A stretch of DNA of 64,000 bases. Source: Megalobrama amblycephala (Eukaryota > Chordata > Actinopteri > Cypriniformes > Xenocyprididae). Every line of letters starts with the position of its first letter. The first letter of the stretch is position 1. The translations under genes were made by a program, and so were the position numbers. The DNA lies in NCBI RefSeq assembly GCF_018812025.1, contig NC_063052.1, positions 20,166,914 to 20,230,913 of the forward strand, given 5' to 3'. The notes under the pieces are model-generated. The model was not told where the DNA came from. It did not search any database and saw only the letters and a list, made by a program, of their open reading frames with translations. Shown one piece after another: positions 34,657 through 47,832 of the stretch.

Positions 34657-34928
34657 GTAAGTCATTCTCTCTTCATGTCCATTGTTTTCCCATCAGCCTG
34701 TCTTTTTAGCTTTAATTTGTTGGAGATTACTAGACAAACTCTCTAAGTTTCTTTTAACATTCTCTATCTTGTTCTCTCACTTTCTCTGTCTTTCCTTTCA
34801 TGCTCTCCCTTTTTAAATAAATATAGTATATATAGTGCTGTTATATAGAAATGCATGTGTGTTTGGTCAAATTATGCAGTTTATGGAGAGGTGTGCTATT
34901 TTCTACATGTTTCCCTTCAATTGAATGG

Positions 34929-34965
<37 letters not shown>

Positions 34966-35286
34966 TCCCCTAGGCTTACATTGGTGGAAGGACCCAGTCA
35001 CATCTAGAAACAAGAATATCATAGAGACTTGGCCTCTTTTGACTTTTTCCCTAGCAACTACATAAGAACATGCTACAACGGCTGTATAGCAATGACCTGG
35101 TGAAGACCCACTTACATTTTCTTTATAAATTAAATTCTAATTTCTGTGTCTGTTGATGGCATCTCTCGCAAATCCTCTACTCTTCTGAGTCTTCTCCATT
35201 GTTTATTATGTATTCGCTCTTTTGCTTTTTCTCATTTGCAGTCTTCTTTCTGTAGTCTCACTCTTGTCTTTCATACTCTGCAGCAG
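34657..35286. other. intron
   Basis: 630 bp holding an (AAT)n run at 34930-34961. It ends in TCTGCAGCAG, a tandem acceptor. Confidence 0.7.
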
Positions 35287-35444
35287 GAAGAAGGTGAACA
35301 TAAACAAAGCAGTCATGACGTATCGTCAGGAGAAGACGCGTAAGCTGGGGTCACTGGACTGCAGTACGACAGAACACAGTACACTGCAACAGGACGATCG
35401 TACCGCGAACACCTTCATGGATTCACATAACTGCACTGCCAGGA
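35287..35444 (+). CDS. ptpru: ptpru exon: juxtamembrane segment
   Basis: The acceptor is CTGCAGCAG, so the exon can start at 35284 or 35287. The downstream choice gives (G/P)KKVNINKAVMTYRQEKTRK, which matches the human length; the upstream one adds one residue. Donor AGGA|GTGAGT. 158 nt, phase 2 to phase 1. It continues LDCSTTEHSTLQQDDRTA and TFMDSHNCTAR. Cytosolic. Confidence 0.94.
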
Positions 35445-36162
35445 GTGAGTACATACACGCACACACACACATACAGCAGAAAGAATTATTCCTTACACAT
35501 ATAAACTTTAATCTTCAGAGGAGGGGTAGGTGTCATGACCACAATGTTATATAATATAAGTCATTTTATATATATATAGGCTATTTAAGGCCTATTAATT
35601 CAATATTTCACAAATGAATGGTGTTAAGAAATGATCCACACCAATACCAGACCTTATATTGCCCAGACTAATCAATATCAGATCCTCCAAGACCCAGGCC
35701 AGTACCAAACCATAAAATCCAAATCCAAACAATGATCTAATCCACAGAGCCAAACTAAAGACCTGTCTGTCCAAGAACCATAATGACTGTTTCAAATAAA
35801 TATAAATTGCAATTAGGGGTGTATTGACAATAACTATTAAGAAATGAAATGTTGACATAATGTTAATACTACACATATGATAATATTGCAATTAATCCAG
35901 CGCCAGTAAATAGTTTGACACTCCAACATAGTAGATGGCAGTATTGCACCTTAACGCTGGTTGCCAAAAAAAAACAAAAACAAAGATGATGATGCAGTGT
36001 GTAGCTGGTACTGCAAAATCATGTTGGGTGAGAGTGAGATGCTCGAAAAAAGTTTGCTCGTCAGTGTATAACAATAATATTGTTATAAAAATGTGAAATT
36101 GTGATAACCCTAATTGCAACATCAATTTCAAATACCAAGACTATCCTTGTGGGGACAAACCT

Positions 36163-36163
<1 letters not shown>

Positions 36164-36238
<75 letters not shown>

Positions 36239-36267
36239 ACACACCCACACACACACACACACACACA
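36164..36267. repeat. long (CA)n microsatellite
   Basis: About 50 CA units with two CCA interruptions. Confidence 0.97.
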
Positions 36268-36879
36268 TAATGCTTGTATTGGAAAAGAGGTGAACAAGTT
36301 AACAAAGTTGTTGAGATGCTTACAGTCACAGTAAACACTTAACACTGTTTATCTCCATTAGTCATTATTTGCATATGGACCACTATATTCTATCTCTGCA
36401 TATTAAGCATCCTCCCACTCATCTATGAGTCTTGAGTCAATGTCCTTATCTGTCCCCTGGAATAGATGAGTGTTGCTGTGTGCCAGTAAAGTGAAAGTGT
36501 TGGCTCTCTGTCTGTCTCCAGTTGTCTATGCTTATGGTATACTTTTCTTTGCAGTGTGTAGTGTTTGTTTGAACTACAGTATTCTATGTCTATTCTGTTC
36601 TATTCTATTCAAATTTTTTAACTCACATCTCTACCTTGAAAGCAAAATAGATGTCATCTGGAATGGTATCAAGCCAGTGAGATGTAATGTTGCTAATTCT
36701 AATGCTATATGGGGTGATGGACATTGTGGAAATGTTGCATGAAAGTTGTAGAAACAACAGAGTGCTTTTTTTTTCATTTTTATTTTCATTTCAATTAGTG
36801 TAATAGTTATTAGTTCACAAAATCTGTCATTGCTAGATCTGATTCTAAATGGATTATAGAAAATGATTGCTAAAATGTA

Positions 36880-37075
36880 CATTTACATTCATTCATTTAG
36901 CAAATGCTTTTATCCAAAGCGACTTACAAATGAGCAATACAAAAAGCAATTCATATTAAAGAAGCAATAAACACAGTAATAAAAAGTAATAGTAATAGAA
37001 AGTTTCAGACATCATTCAGAATATTACAAGATTGAACAGGGAGGGATTAAGGAATAGTGAGAGCATAGACAAAAG
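36880..37075. repeat. interspersed repeat with TTTATCCAAAGCGACTTAC core
   Basis: ATTTACATTCATTCATTTAG leads into TTTATCCAAAGCGACTTACA, a core found in many teleost genomes. Class not certain (SINE-like or a non-autonomous element). Confidence 0.65.
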
Positions 37076-37401
37076 AATGGTGAAAGGACAGCAATTTTTT
37101 TTTGTAGTGTTTGTTATAATGTCGGAAGTATATGTAAATGACCAATGTTTACTCATTCTACCTTGACCAAAAGTGTCTTAGAAAATTTAAATCTCTCTAT
37201 TGTTTTATATGAAGGAGTAGGAAGGATAATTTTTACTTCATTCTGAAGCAAAAACTCTAGTCTACAACCTCCAATACCCAGAATCCTTGTGAACACAGTT
37301 TTAATTTATTTTTTTGCGCCTTATTTCAGTGACTTAAGTTTTTTGTTTTTTTCAATAACCACGCATAAACGTTATTCCTTCAAAAACACAAACATGTACA
37401 T

Positions 37402-38520
37402 CAGGGCTCTGAACCTGTTTAAGGAACGAAAACGAAAACCGGAAACGAACGAAATTTTGACCGGAACGTAACCAGAAACGGAAACTAAATCAAATGTAAT
37501 CGTTCTGAACAGAAACGGTAATTTGAAATGCCCATTAACCGGTTAATAACGTTATTTTATCGTTCCGTTTAATATTTTGATTTGGCAGTCAACCAATCAC
37601 AAATTCAAATAGTACAGCCTGTGCAAACGTGATGCTAACGCATCCAAAATGATGTTTTACATCGATAATGTGAGTGAAGTACAAAGCTCATCTAATAAAT
37701 AATAGTTTAGCATTCGTCTCGAAAATGAAAACAGTTGGATTCATGCCGAATGAGAAAGGTAGGCTACATTCACTTTAAATTAATTCGTTTTGCATCATAT
37801 TTAGTTTTATTTCCAATAAATAAACCTGTTTCTCGCCTTGAATATAGCAATAGAAGCTGGAATGGCGTTAAAAAAGTAAATATAATTTTTTCTGTTGTTA
37901 ATTTGTTTTTGCTTGACGTTTATATAGCCTAGCCTGAATAGTCCAACTGTTAATTTTAGAGGTTTTGTTGTGGAGTACATAAATAATATAGGGCAGTTTT
38001 GTTCATAATTTATGTTTACAAACATTATAAACAAAGGTGTAGGCTAATAATGTAATATAATAAAATGCGGCCTATGCAACTTTTTTCCTCTCAGGAATAG
38101 CGTCGGTATTTATAACCAGCAACATTAAACATTAAACCAGCAACATTTTAAACATTAAAACATCTTGAAAAAATACTTTAATTTATAAACCATTGTTTTT
38201 CCTTTCGTTTAATAGGTTTACATTTGGACAGAATCTTGTTATAAAAGATAATTGTAGGCCTACGACGGCAAATAAACTATCTTTGTTTTTTAATAAATAA
38301 AATGCAGTACGTATTATTATTATTATTATTATTATTATTAAGTAGGCTACACGCAGAAAAAAATAAAATAAATAAAAATAACGTTATTAACCGTTATCTT
38401 TTCTTATCAAACCGGTTTCGGAACGTTTATAATAGGAAGGAACGCTGGAACAGAAACGTTAAAATGCCGATTCTGCTCGGAGTGGAACGATTGGATTTTT
38501 TTTTTCGTTTTTAAGCCTTG
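37402..38520. mobile_element. hAT-like non-autonomous element with perfect 8-bp duplication
   Basis: ATGTACAT flanks both sides (37394-37401 and 38521-38528). Ends are CAGGGCTCTGAACC and, inverted, CAAGGCTTAAAAACG. Subterminal regions repeat GGAACG/CGTTCC motifs in both orientations (37420-37600 and 38390-38500), as hAT ends do for transposase binding. The 1.1-kb interior has no transposase and includes (ATT)n at 38316-38340. Confidence 0.88.
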
Positions 38521-39528
38521 ATGTACATACATGTTCCTCACATATTATTGTAGCCTAGTTTGTGCTGAATACAGTGTAATGACACTTTTGTCATTAATAT
38601 GTTTATAAACAACTGAAAAAAGCACAAATGTCAGGGCATGTCAAAACTTCTCCAGGGCCCCAAAAATCCTCAGACCCCTGAGGGTTAAGGTTCCTAAGAG
38701 CACAGTGGCCTTTCAACAATTCTATGTTTTTCTGTCAATATGGGGTGCTGTGTGTACATTAATGAGGAAAAAAATGAACTTAAATGATTTTAGCAAATGG
38801 CTGCAAAATAACAAAGAGTGAATAATTTAAGGGGGTCTGAATACTTTCCTTACCCACTGTACCAGTACACGACTGCAGTTTGCTTTTGGGGGGTTGGGTG
38901 GAACTGAGTTTCTTTCAGTTTTTTCCTCTCGGTTTGGCCTAAAACACTTTGTTCGTGGTCATTCAATTTGAAATGGCGACTGTGATTTTGTGACTCTCTG
39001 ATGGAGCCTGTGGCCATTCTGTTTGCAAGCATCAATGTCTTGAGCTTGGTGCGAGCCCCAACCTGTGGCCAGTGCAGAGAGATAAACAAGTGTGGTGTAG
39101 ACTCTTTCATTATCAGAGAAAATCATTCTTGAGTCAGTATACGATCATTTATTTATCTAGACAAGGATTTATCAGGAAAACTTTTCCTGGGGACTGCAGT
39201 ATTTCACTTGGGCTTTTGCTAGAGTTAAAGGGGAATCCCTACATGGAAGGCAGATGGACCTATGCAGGTCATTTTCATCAAGTTTAACAACTTCTAACAG
39301 CCCCCTTCTAACATCTCTGCCCCTGCAGTTTTACTTCAATTCACACTTGCACATTGACTGTGATTCACAGTATCAGGAAGAACTCCCTCGGCCGTTACGA
39401 TTCACACCTTTAGTGAAACAATTCCCACTGCAATTTGCAAGTTACCTTTGACTGCACTGTAGCTTCTTTCTCTTTGCTCCACACTTTGTTTGTTTATCTC
39501 TCTTTCTCTTCTTTCTTTTACTCCTCAG

Positions 39529-39716
39529 ATGAGCAGCGCAGCACTGTAAATGAGTCCAGCAGCCTGCTGGGGGGTTCTCCCAGAAGGCATTGCAGGAGAA
39601 AAAGTTCTCCATATCACACAGGGCAGCTCCACCCGGCTGTGAGAGTGGCAGACCTGCTCCAGCACATCAACCAGATGAAGACAGGAGAGGGGTACGGTTT
39701 CAAACAGGAGTACGAG
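39529..39716 (+). CDS. ptpru: ptpru exon: juxtamembrane to D1 entry
   Basis: Acceptor TACTCCTCAG|AT, donor TACGAG|GTGAGG. 188 nt, phase 1 to phase 0. Encodes [19 protein letters not shown], then [20 protein letters not shown] and [17 protein letters not shown]. The HP-x-R-V-x-D-L-L-x-H block is the R2B juxtamembrane wedge and the [10 protein letters not shown] helix opens D1. SLLGGSPRR singles out PTPRU among the four paralogues as I recall them. Confidence 0.97.
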
Positions 39717-39990
39717 GTGAGGGTCTGTTGAGGATATTTGACAAGCAATTCATGCCTACAGGGTTAGATTTAAAAGACACTGGCATATAGTAATGGGAAA
39801 CTGAGTAATGAGTTTTATAACTTGAAGCAAAACTGTTATTAGCAAACTGCATAGCTCTATAAGCTTAGAAGTTATTTGAAGAACCTACAATGCCTTCAAA
39901 GTGTCATTAAATACATTTATAATGACAAAAAATATTTGAATGTAAAATAAATGATGTTCTCCTGAACTTTATATTTGTCAAAAAGTCCTG

Positions 39991-40019
<29 letters not shown>

Positions 40020-40023
<4 letters not shown>

Positions 40024-40275
40024 GGTTTCCACAAAAAAAAATATTAAACAGCACAACAGTTTTCAACAATGATAATAATAAGATTCTTGAGCACCATTTC
40101 TGAATGATCATGTGACACTGAAGACTGGAGTATTTATAAAATTTAGCTTTTCCATCAGAGGAATAAAGAATAAATTACATTAATTAACAGTTTAAATTTT
40201 TAAATTGTAATAATATTTGACAATATTACTGTTTTTACTTTATTTTTGAGCAAATAAATGCAGCCTGGGAAATAA
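40020..40275 (-). repeat. interspersed repeat, same family as 16845
   Basis: Reverse orientation: GATCATGTGACACTGAAGAC at about 40107, then the rest of the family. A poly-A run (39989-40019) precedes it. Confidence 0.7.
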
Positions 40276-40366
40276 ATACATACATACATACATACATACA
40301 TACATACATACATACATACATACATAAAACAAAACAAAACAAAACAAAACAAAACAAAACAAAACT
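40276..40366. repeat. (CATA)n then (AAAAC)n
   Basis: About 12 CATA units followed by about 8 AAAAC units. Confidence 0.95.
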
Positions 40367-41578
40367 AAACAAACTTTGAGCAGTAGTGTATGTTCTCGCT
40401 CTTAGCCCTCATGTTAATAAGTGTGTTTTATAAAAACATGGATAGATCCAGAACGTGACACCAGAGTGTGAGCAAAGTGCTGCCAAACCTTTCAAAGTTC
40501 TTTCATATCAGCCCTTCACAGAAAAGACATTACTCATTCAAAATATTCCACGTATGTATTAATAATACCCTCAGTTCTTCTGTGCTCTCACCATCCTTTC
40601 TCAACGGAATATAGATATTCTTTTTGAGTCATTAATCTGAGCTCAAGAGACACATGAATCCCTCCTCCAGAATCCACATTTCTGCCTTTTTCTCTTTATT
40701 TTGGACCTGAAAACGGACAGTAGCTGCAAGACTCTTGGGCCTTAATTTCTTAGAAGGGTGGAATAAGCCTCTGAATGTTTGCTATGGCTGTCTCATGTGC
40801 TTCTGCTAAAAATCTCTTTAGTATAAAGACATCTCTTTAGTAAAGACATTGTACTGGCTCATAGTAAGGTCATAGTTGGCCCTATGATTTGTCTTATGCT
40901 CTAATGCAGACTACGTCCACTGGAGCTGAAGCCTAGCACACATTACAAGACTGAAGCTTATCACTCTTTGATATTTTAAGTCTGTGACTAGTCTGCATCA
41001 AAATATGCAGCATCATAGCCAACTTGCGGCCCATGTCCGTCGCCCACACTCCTCTAGTATGCGCACCTGTGAGACACAGCGACTAGTTGATGCAAATATC
41101 TTTTAGATGCTGACAGCTCGTCTCAGCATCCATGTTTGGATTCTTTTTCTTTTTTTTTTTTTACTGCCACAAGAATCCAGAACATCGCTATGGTTATCAC
41201 TGTCAACCGCCTTCAGGAGTGACTGTGGTATTCCTTAATCGTACAGAATAATGTATTCTTTCCCAAATTTAAATATCTGTCATATCTTAACATTTGCAGA
41301 GTGTATGTGGCCCAGCAGTCCCTTGTGAAAAAGTGCACTAAATTGTACTGAACTTTACTAAAATTACTTAAAGAAAGTACACTCTATGTGTACTCTATGT
41401 CTCATGACTAAGAGCACTTTGTAATAATGTCAAGTATAAAATACTTATTAAATCCATTGTTTTAATCATCTTAAAGTGGTGCTTTAAAGAAATATACATA
41501 TTGCACTATTAAAACACATGTAAATTCCTGGATTTTAATTGTATTATTTTACCTTTAGTGAGTTATTCAGCATTACAT

Positions 41579-42530
41579 TTAAAGGTGCCATCGAACGTTT
41601 TTTTTTTTTTTTACAAGATATAATATAAGTCTAAGGTGTCCCCTGAATGTGTCTGTGAAGTTTCAGCTCAAAATACCCCATGGATTTTTGTTTTAAATAA
41701 ATTTTTTAACTGCCTATTTTGGGGCATAGTTAGAAATGCGCCGATTCAGGGCTGCTGCCCCTTTAATTGCTCGCACTCTCCACCCCCCCCAGAACTCTCG
41801 ACTCACTGCATAAACAAAGTTCACACAGCTAATATAACCCTCAAAATGTTCATCATGCAGCATGTCTAATCGCGTAAGTACAGTGTTTATTTGGATGTTT
41901 ACATTTTATTCTGAATGAGTTTGATAGTGCTCCGTGGCTAACAGCTAATGCTACACTGTTGGAGAGATTTATAAAGAATGAAGTTGTGTTTATGCATTAT
42001 ACAGACTGCAAGTGTTTAAAAATGAAAATAGTGACGGCTCTTGTCTCCGTGAGTACAGTAATAAACGATGGCAACTTTAACCACATTTAACAGTACATTA
42101 GCAACATGCTAACGAAACATTTAGAAAGACAATTTGCAAATATCACTAAAAATATCATGTAATCATGGATCATGTCAGTTATTATCGCTCCATCTGCCAT
42201 TTTTCGCTATTGTCCTTGCTTGCTTACCTAGTCTGATGATTCGGCTGTGCACATCCAGACGTTAATACTGGCTGCCCTTGTGTAATGCTTTTCATAATGT
42301 TGGGAACATGGGCTGGCATATGCAAATATTGGGGGCGTACACCCCGACTGTTACATAACAGTCGGTGTTATGTTGAGATTCGCCTGTTCTTCGGAGGTCT
42401 TTTAAACAAATGAGATTTATATAAGAAGGAGGAAACAATGGAGTTTGAGACTCACTGTATGTAATTTCCATGTACTGAACTCTTGTTATTCAACTATGCT
42501 GAGGTAAATAAAATTTTCAATAGAGATGAC
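41579..42530. mobile_element. TTAA-type element with AGGTGCCATCGAACG end, right end unclear
   Basis: The left end TTTAAAGGTGCCATCGAACG is one I recognise as a frequent cyprinid DNA element. The interior includes GGGGGCGTACACCCCGACTG near 42332. The expected inverse right end is degenerate or lost (a possible trace near 42525). Confidence 0.55.
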
Positions 42531-43332
42531 ACTGATGTATATTTACCATAAATACTTGTCATAATTATTTATGCGGTGAAATGCCGTTTAATAAGTAGTA
42601 TGACTGTACCGTATCCCTTAAATATCCATCTAGTTGAACTTACCACACTAGCAACTGCTCTCTCTGTGGAAGCTTTGCGTTTAAAGAGTTAATAAAATAT
42701 TTAGACTCAGATCAATATTTTGTGTCTAATTATTTACTTATGTGGCAAGTAGCCTGTGTAATAAGTGGGATAATGTACATTCAGCCAGTTGTTATCTCAG
42801 AATAAACCCCTTCAGGCTGATGCAAGACAGATAATAACTGGCTGGATCCCTTACTTATGAAATACATATATAAATATATTAAATATAAATATGTTTTTAA
42901 GTGGGCCAAAAAGAAAAAAAAAAGTCCAACTAATTGCATTTAATATAAATTGAACCTATAATATATTTTCATTTAATTGTAAATATTGTGCAATTAAGTG
43001 TCTGAAATCATTACATTCAGTTTGAGATTAAATGTATTCTTTTAAAGTATATCATTTCCATAATAAGAATTCTTTTAAAAAGTATTCTAAAGTCTGCTTC
43101 TTTTTCACAAGGGGTGGCTAGTGCCTTTTAAAGACTCCATTTATAGATTATTATTTATTTTATTACTTTGATGTCTGCAATGTTGCTCCCAAAAGCTGCT
43201 AAAACTAAAAACTACTGCAAACTAGTATTTATGTTCTGTGTCTGCCTGAAAGGAAATAACTGTGTATATCAGCAGGTGGCACTTGTCTGTATTCATAATT
43301 CAAAAAGGGAAACCAGAAGAGCTAGGACTTTG

Positions 43333-43702
43333 GGTCCCACTTTATATTAAGTGGCCTTAACTACTATGTACTTACATCAAAAACTAAGTACAATGTACTT
43401 AATGGGTTCATATTGAATTGCAAAACACTTTTGCTGCTATTGAGGTGGGGTACTGGTAAGGTTAGGGAAAGCTTTGGTGGTATGGGTAGGTTTAAGGGTA
43501 GGGGTAAGGTGTAAGGGATGGGACAACAGTGTAATTATAAATGTAATTACAGAAATTAATTACAGATGTAATTACATGCAGGTGTTTTTAAAATATAAGT
43601 ACAATGTAAAAACATGTATGTACACAATAAGTGCATTGCATCAAATTATTCATTTAAATGTAAGTACACAGTAGTTAAGGCCACTTAATATAAAGTGGGA
43701 CC
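43333..43702. mobile_element. hAT-like miniature inverted-repeat element
   Basis: Long inverted ends (GGTCCCACTTTATATTAAGT and its complement) are flanked by GGACTTTG (43325-43332) and GGACTTTA (43703-43710), a 7-of-8 target duplication. 370 bp, no coding. Confidence 0.85.
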
Positions 43703-44056
43703 GGACTTTAGTTATACAAACCGAAAAGAAAGCAGAACATGTTATATTACATATTTGATGAAAACACCTCAGATCAGATGAAGATGGAAAATGAGAAGGT
43801 CCTTCTGTGTGTGCCTCTTGTTTGCTTGCTTTCATCACTTTTGCTTTTATTCTCATGCACTGGTTTGCAAAGCTGAACATCCAATCAGAGTGACCTTTCT
43901 CACCAACAGACTCCTCCACCAATTGAACATGCCCAGTCAGTCGAAAAGCTGCCAACGGGGGTCTGACTAGTGCCAACGGTGCGGAACACACAACAGAAAT
44001 TAGGCCGACAGACATTCAGCAATGGCTGACCATCATCTTGGTGTTTCTCGGCTATA

Positions 44057-44338
44057 GGGTGCTTTCACATGTGATTCAAATGCTTGGTCTGAACCAGAAT
44101 TTGGATTGTATCATTGAAGCAGCAACAGTTTACACCTGTTGCTAGGTAACGACTTTGCAGGAGAATTCTGCAAAATGGGTAGTGTTGCTCATTCTTGCTT
44201 TTGTATTTTGGTTTTTGAACTTTGGTTTTATTTCCAAAGGGTCTACACAGAAAAGCCACCTTTTTTAAGCAGACTTGGGTTCGCGGATGCGCACATGAAC
44301 TGTTACTGTGCTCTAAAATTTATAGTGTGAAAGCACCC
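44057..44338. mobile_element. Harbinger-like miniature element, copy 1
   Basis: Ends GGGTGCTTTCACA and TGTGAAAGCACCC, flanked by ATA and TTA. The interior (CAGTTTACACCTGTTGCTAG, TTTTTTAAGCAGACTTGGG) is shared with the copy at 54035. Three-base A/T-rich targets suggest PIF/Harbinger. Confidence 0.65.
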
Positions 44339-44364
44339 TTAGTGGATTTAGAAATTTAGAAATA

Positions 44365-44366
<2 letters not shown>

Positions 44367-44439
<73 letters not shown>
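44367..44439. repeat. (TA)n microsatellite
   Basis: About 36 TA units, starting 28 bases after the Harbinger-like element. Confidence 0.95.
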
Positions 44440-44443
<4 letters not shown>

Positions 44444-45219
44444 GGTCACTTTTTGGAGTTCAAGGAATCACTGTCTTCAAGAGACGAGAGGGACTTAGAG
44501 AAATGTTTTGAGGTAAAGACAGAAATATTGATTATGTGATTTGGTTCAGGAAGAATGAAAGAATGACAGACTTTGATGAGAATGTCACGCTGCTTAGCAG
44601 CTGAGCCTAGGGTGATTTTCAATGAAAACAGGACAGATGGATGGAGAGAAAGAGATAGTAATTGAAAGTGAGGCTGAACTACAGAAATCAGAAAAATACA
44701 AAACCGTGTCCTAAATGTCCCAAATGCTGCCCTTGCAGACTGTGCAAAAGGGTGCATTGAGGGTGTATCACAACCTTTTTGAAGTGGGACACCCTATAGG
44801 CCGCAAGTACACATCACAGTGTACACCAACTGTGCTATTTGGGAAAGCCACATGTGACATTGAATTTTGGAACAAGGTGAACTTTAATACTCAGAGAAAG
44901 CTAGCATTCCCATTCACTTCATTGGTACTTTTTGGACAATTAAAAGAACTATTGTCTCCCTCAGGGACAACCTGTCACCTTCAACAAGATCTTTTAGTGT
45001 CATTTAGGTAAAAAAAAAAAAAAAAAACAGGTTCGTGTTCAAGAATTTACATGAACTAAACTGTTAAGAGGCAGCAGGCCCTGACCAGTATCACCAGCTA
45101 CATTAAATACATTATACAAAATTTCATTTTTTTTTTTTTTTTAATGTATGACAAATATGAATCATATTAAGTCTGTCTGACAGATCTCTGTGATTACAAC
45201 CCTGCTACACTCATCTGAA

Positions 45220-46110
45220 TTCTTTGAATGCATATCTGAAAACAGTCACTTCTGCTCATTTGGATCCACAGCAGTTTTCTAAAGTGGCCAGTAAATCAGT
45301 CTGATGTTGTGAAAATGGCCTTAAGTTGTGTCATGCAACATCTGGATATAAGAGAAGCACAGAATATTGCTTGTGGACTTTAGCTCAGCATTTTATACCA
45401 CCATCCCAGATCTATTACTGAGCAAACTCTTCGGCATGAATGTCTTCCTGACAAATTAGAAGCAGCACGTTCTGAAGTATTTATCAAGGATCATGTGACA
45501 CTGAAGACAGGCGTAATGGCTGCTGAAAATTCAACTTTGCCATCACAGGAATAAAATAAATTTTAAAATATACTAAGAGTAAATCTGAAAATGTCCTACG
45601 ACTTTTGAAAACATCAATGATTTCAGGAAGCACACCCCAGCACTCCCCTCTGAGGTGATCAGAGATTCTACAGTCAATGTAGACTAATGCTGCAAATTCT
45701 TCTTCTCATCTTTCTCTCACATGTGATAAAAAATAAAATAATTTCTGTCAGAAAGCACATCAATACATGTACTTCCTCAGATACAACCTTGACATACAGT
45801 TCTTCAGAGACACCACTGAATGTGTAATCACGTCTTCTGTCATTGTTTGGCTATGCTAATGATTGTTCAAAGAAACATCTACAGCAAATTATCTGGTGCC
45901 TGATACAGCAGTCACTGCAAGATTTCTTCCCTGGCTGAACTTTACATGGCCAGAACAGTGAACCAGGCCACAAAGATTACTGAGGATTCCTTTCCGCCCT
46001 GGTCACTGCTTGTTCTAACAGCTTCCCTCTGGCAGGAAATCCAAACTAAGACCAGCAGACACTGGCACAGCTTCTCTCCCAACACTATTTCCCTACAGAA
46101 GCACCTATGT
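45220..46110 (+). pseudogene. LINE reverse transcriptase remnant (Rex1/L2-like)
   Basis: Frame-shifted pieces match non-LTR retrotransposon polyproteins of fish: a VDFSSAFNT-type motif A near 45375-45400, then a stretch reading INDFRKHTPALP near 45614, and LRYNLDIQFFRDTTECVITS near 45770 with the C-terminal LPSLAELYM- and SGRKSKLRPADT-like segments to about 46085. A piece of the common interspersed repeat (45485-45570) interrupts it. Not functional. Confidence 0.6.
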
Positions 46111-47598
46111 TACAGTAATTAATATTAATGTTATATATCTAGTGATGGGCAATTTCAAAACACTGCTTCATGAAGCTCCCTGAACTCTACACATAGAGAT
46201 TCTATAATGCAGTGGGTAGACTTTTTGTAATGTGTACCCTGTAATACACATTACAACAGAAACAGAAATTAAATCGACTGAGGAAATGGCTTATTTCTCA
46301 CTGCAGCTGTGACTGGTGGTTAGCACAAAACCTCAGGAAGAACTAGGATTTTAGATACAATTTTAGAATGATTGTAATTTTAACTGTAAAATTGCTACTG
46401 TAAAACCTGTTATTTGATTAACAGTGCCTCAATACAGTTTATAAACACTATTTATATTGTTATATTATATTGTTAATATCTTCACTGTTGTTTTAGAACA
46501 AAGCAAAGCTCTTATATACTCCTGAAACAACATGCTGTGCCCATCAGAAAATTAACATCAGAATCCTGATTATGCATCTGCTTCGTAAACGGCATCTGAC
46601 TTGATAAAATGCGAGAGCAAAAGGGACTTAATGGACGAGTGGGGAAACGTGACTTGCACTTATTCTAGGGGGTCATTTTTTAAATTACAGTCATTTAGAT
46701 GTAATTGCCAGGTGCTACGCTTCACCTGCTTTCGGGTGGAATGTGTACTAAACAGCTGTCACACATTAGCTCAAAAACTATGCGGCATTAGAAAGCACTT
46801 AGACAGCTGGAGTACGTTGGCAGGGCTCACAGCTTTCTGTGTACATGCACACACAGAAGGTACTAAAAACTATCTGCTACATTCTTTTTTTTTAAGTTTG
46901 ACACTGAGAAAGTACAATGCATTTCTTACATGAAAGAAAGATAAATGTGTTATCAAATTCAATATAAATAACTAACAGTACCTGTAAAAGTGACAAGGAT
47001 GTAAAGCTATATCTGGTGCCCATCTCACATTGGGTGGCGATAAATATGTGCAATTTCACATCAAGACCCCAAAGGATAAAAAAAAAAATTCATTCATTAA
47101 GAATGATTTTCACACTGATAGCTTCATTCATTTGCATGTGTTGTCTGTGTTGTTTTACCAGCTTCAATAAAGGAATTATGTAAATGAGGTAATGCCACAA
47201 ACATGGCCCCAAATTTAGTTCTGATCGAAATTTGCATGAGTATTTGCCCAGCTTGGAGAGTAATTCTGAGTGCTAGGTTGTATAGGATGCAGTTATAATG
47301 CTCTTCTTTATGATTTTATCATCACATGATGAGAAACATGCTACCATGAATTAAATGTACACAAACATCCATTTGAAATAATAATAAAAAAAAACGTGAA
47401 AGATAATGATAAAATGATAAAAACTAATTAGTTTTTAATTAGTTAATGGTAAGTTCCTTACTCTATAAAGTAAAAAACTGTAATAAATCTAGCAAGACAT
47501 TTCATGTAATTTTTCAGTTTTTTGGGAGTGAAAAAGGACAAGTCAGCACATTCCCAAAATTGTCTTTGGCAGCTCACATTTGAAGATTTTTCAATGTT

Positions 47599-47599
<1 letters not shown>

Positions 47600-47630
<31 letters not shown>
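47600..47630. repeat. (GTT)n microsatellite
   Basis: About ten GTT units. Confidence 0.92.
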
Positions 47631-47631
<1 letters not shown>

Positions 47632-47832
47632 TTAATCATCATCAGTTATGTACATTCATGTATATTGCATTATTTTAGTAAAACACTAAAACAGCTGCTA
47701 AATAATTTTGTAGAAACCATGATACATTTTTTTCAGGATTCTTTGAGAAATACAAAGTTCAGAATAGTAAATCTTTAGTAAATCTTTTGTAACAATATAA
47801 GTTTTTAATGTCAAATGTGATCAATTTAATTC

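Larger units (their letters stand above)
35445..39528. other. intron with one hAT-like element and repeats
   Basis: Contains the (CA)n microsatellite 36164-36267, the interspersed repeat 36880-37075 and the hAT-like element 37402-38520, each listed separately. No additional exon seen. Confidence 0.7.

Noticed and set aside
36061..36345. Open frames in the (CA)n tract
   Set aside because: Products are only His-Thr or Val-Cys repeats from the microsatellite.
44446..45011. A gene near 44.4-45.0 kb on either strand
   Set aside because: Both frames are about 100 codons, overlap each other, and show no domain or splice logic.
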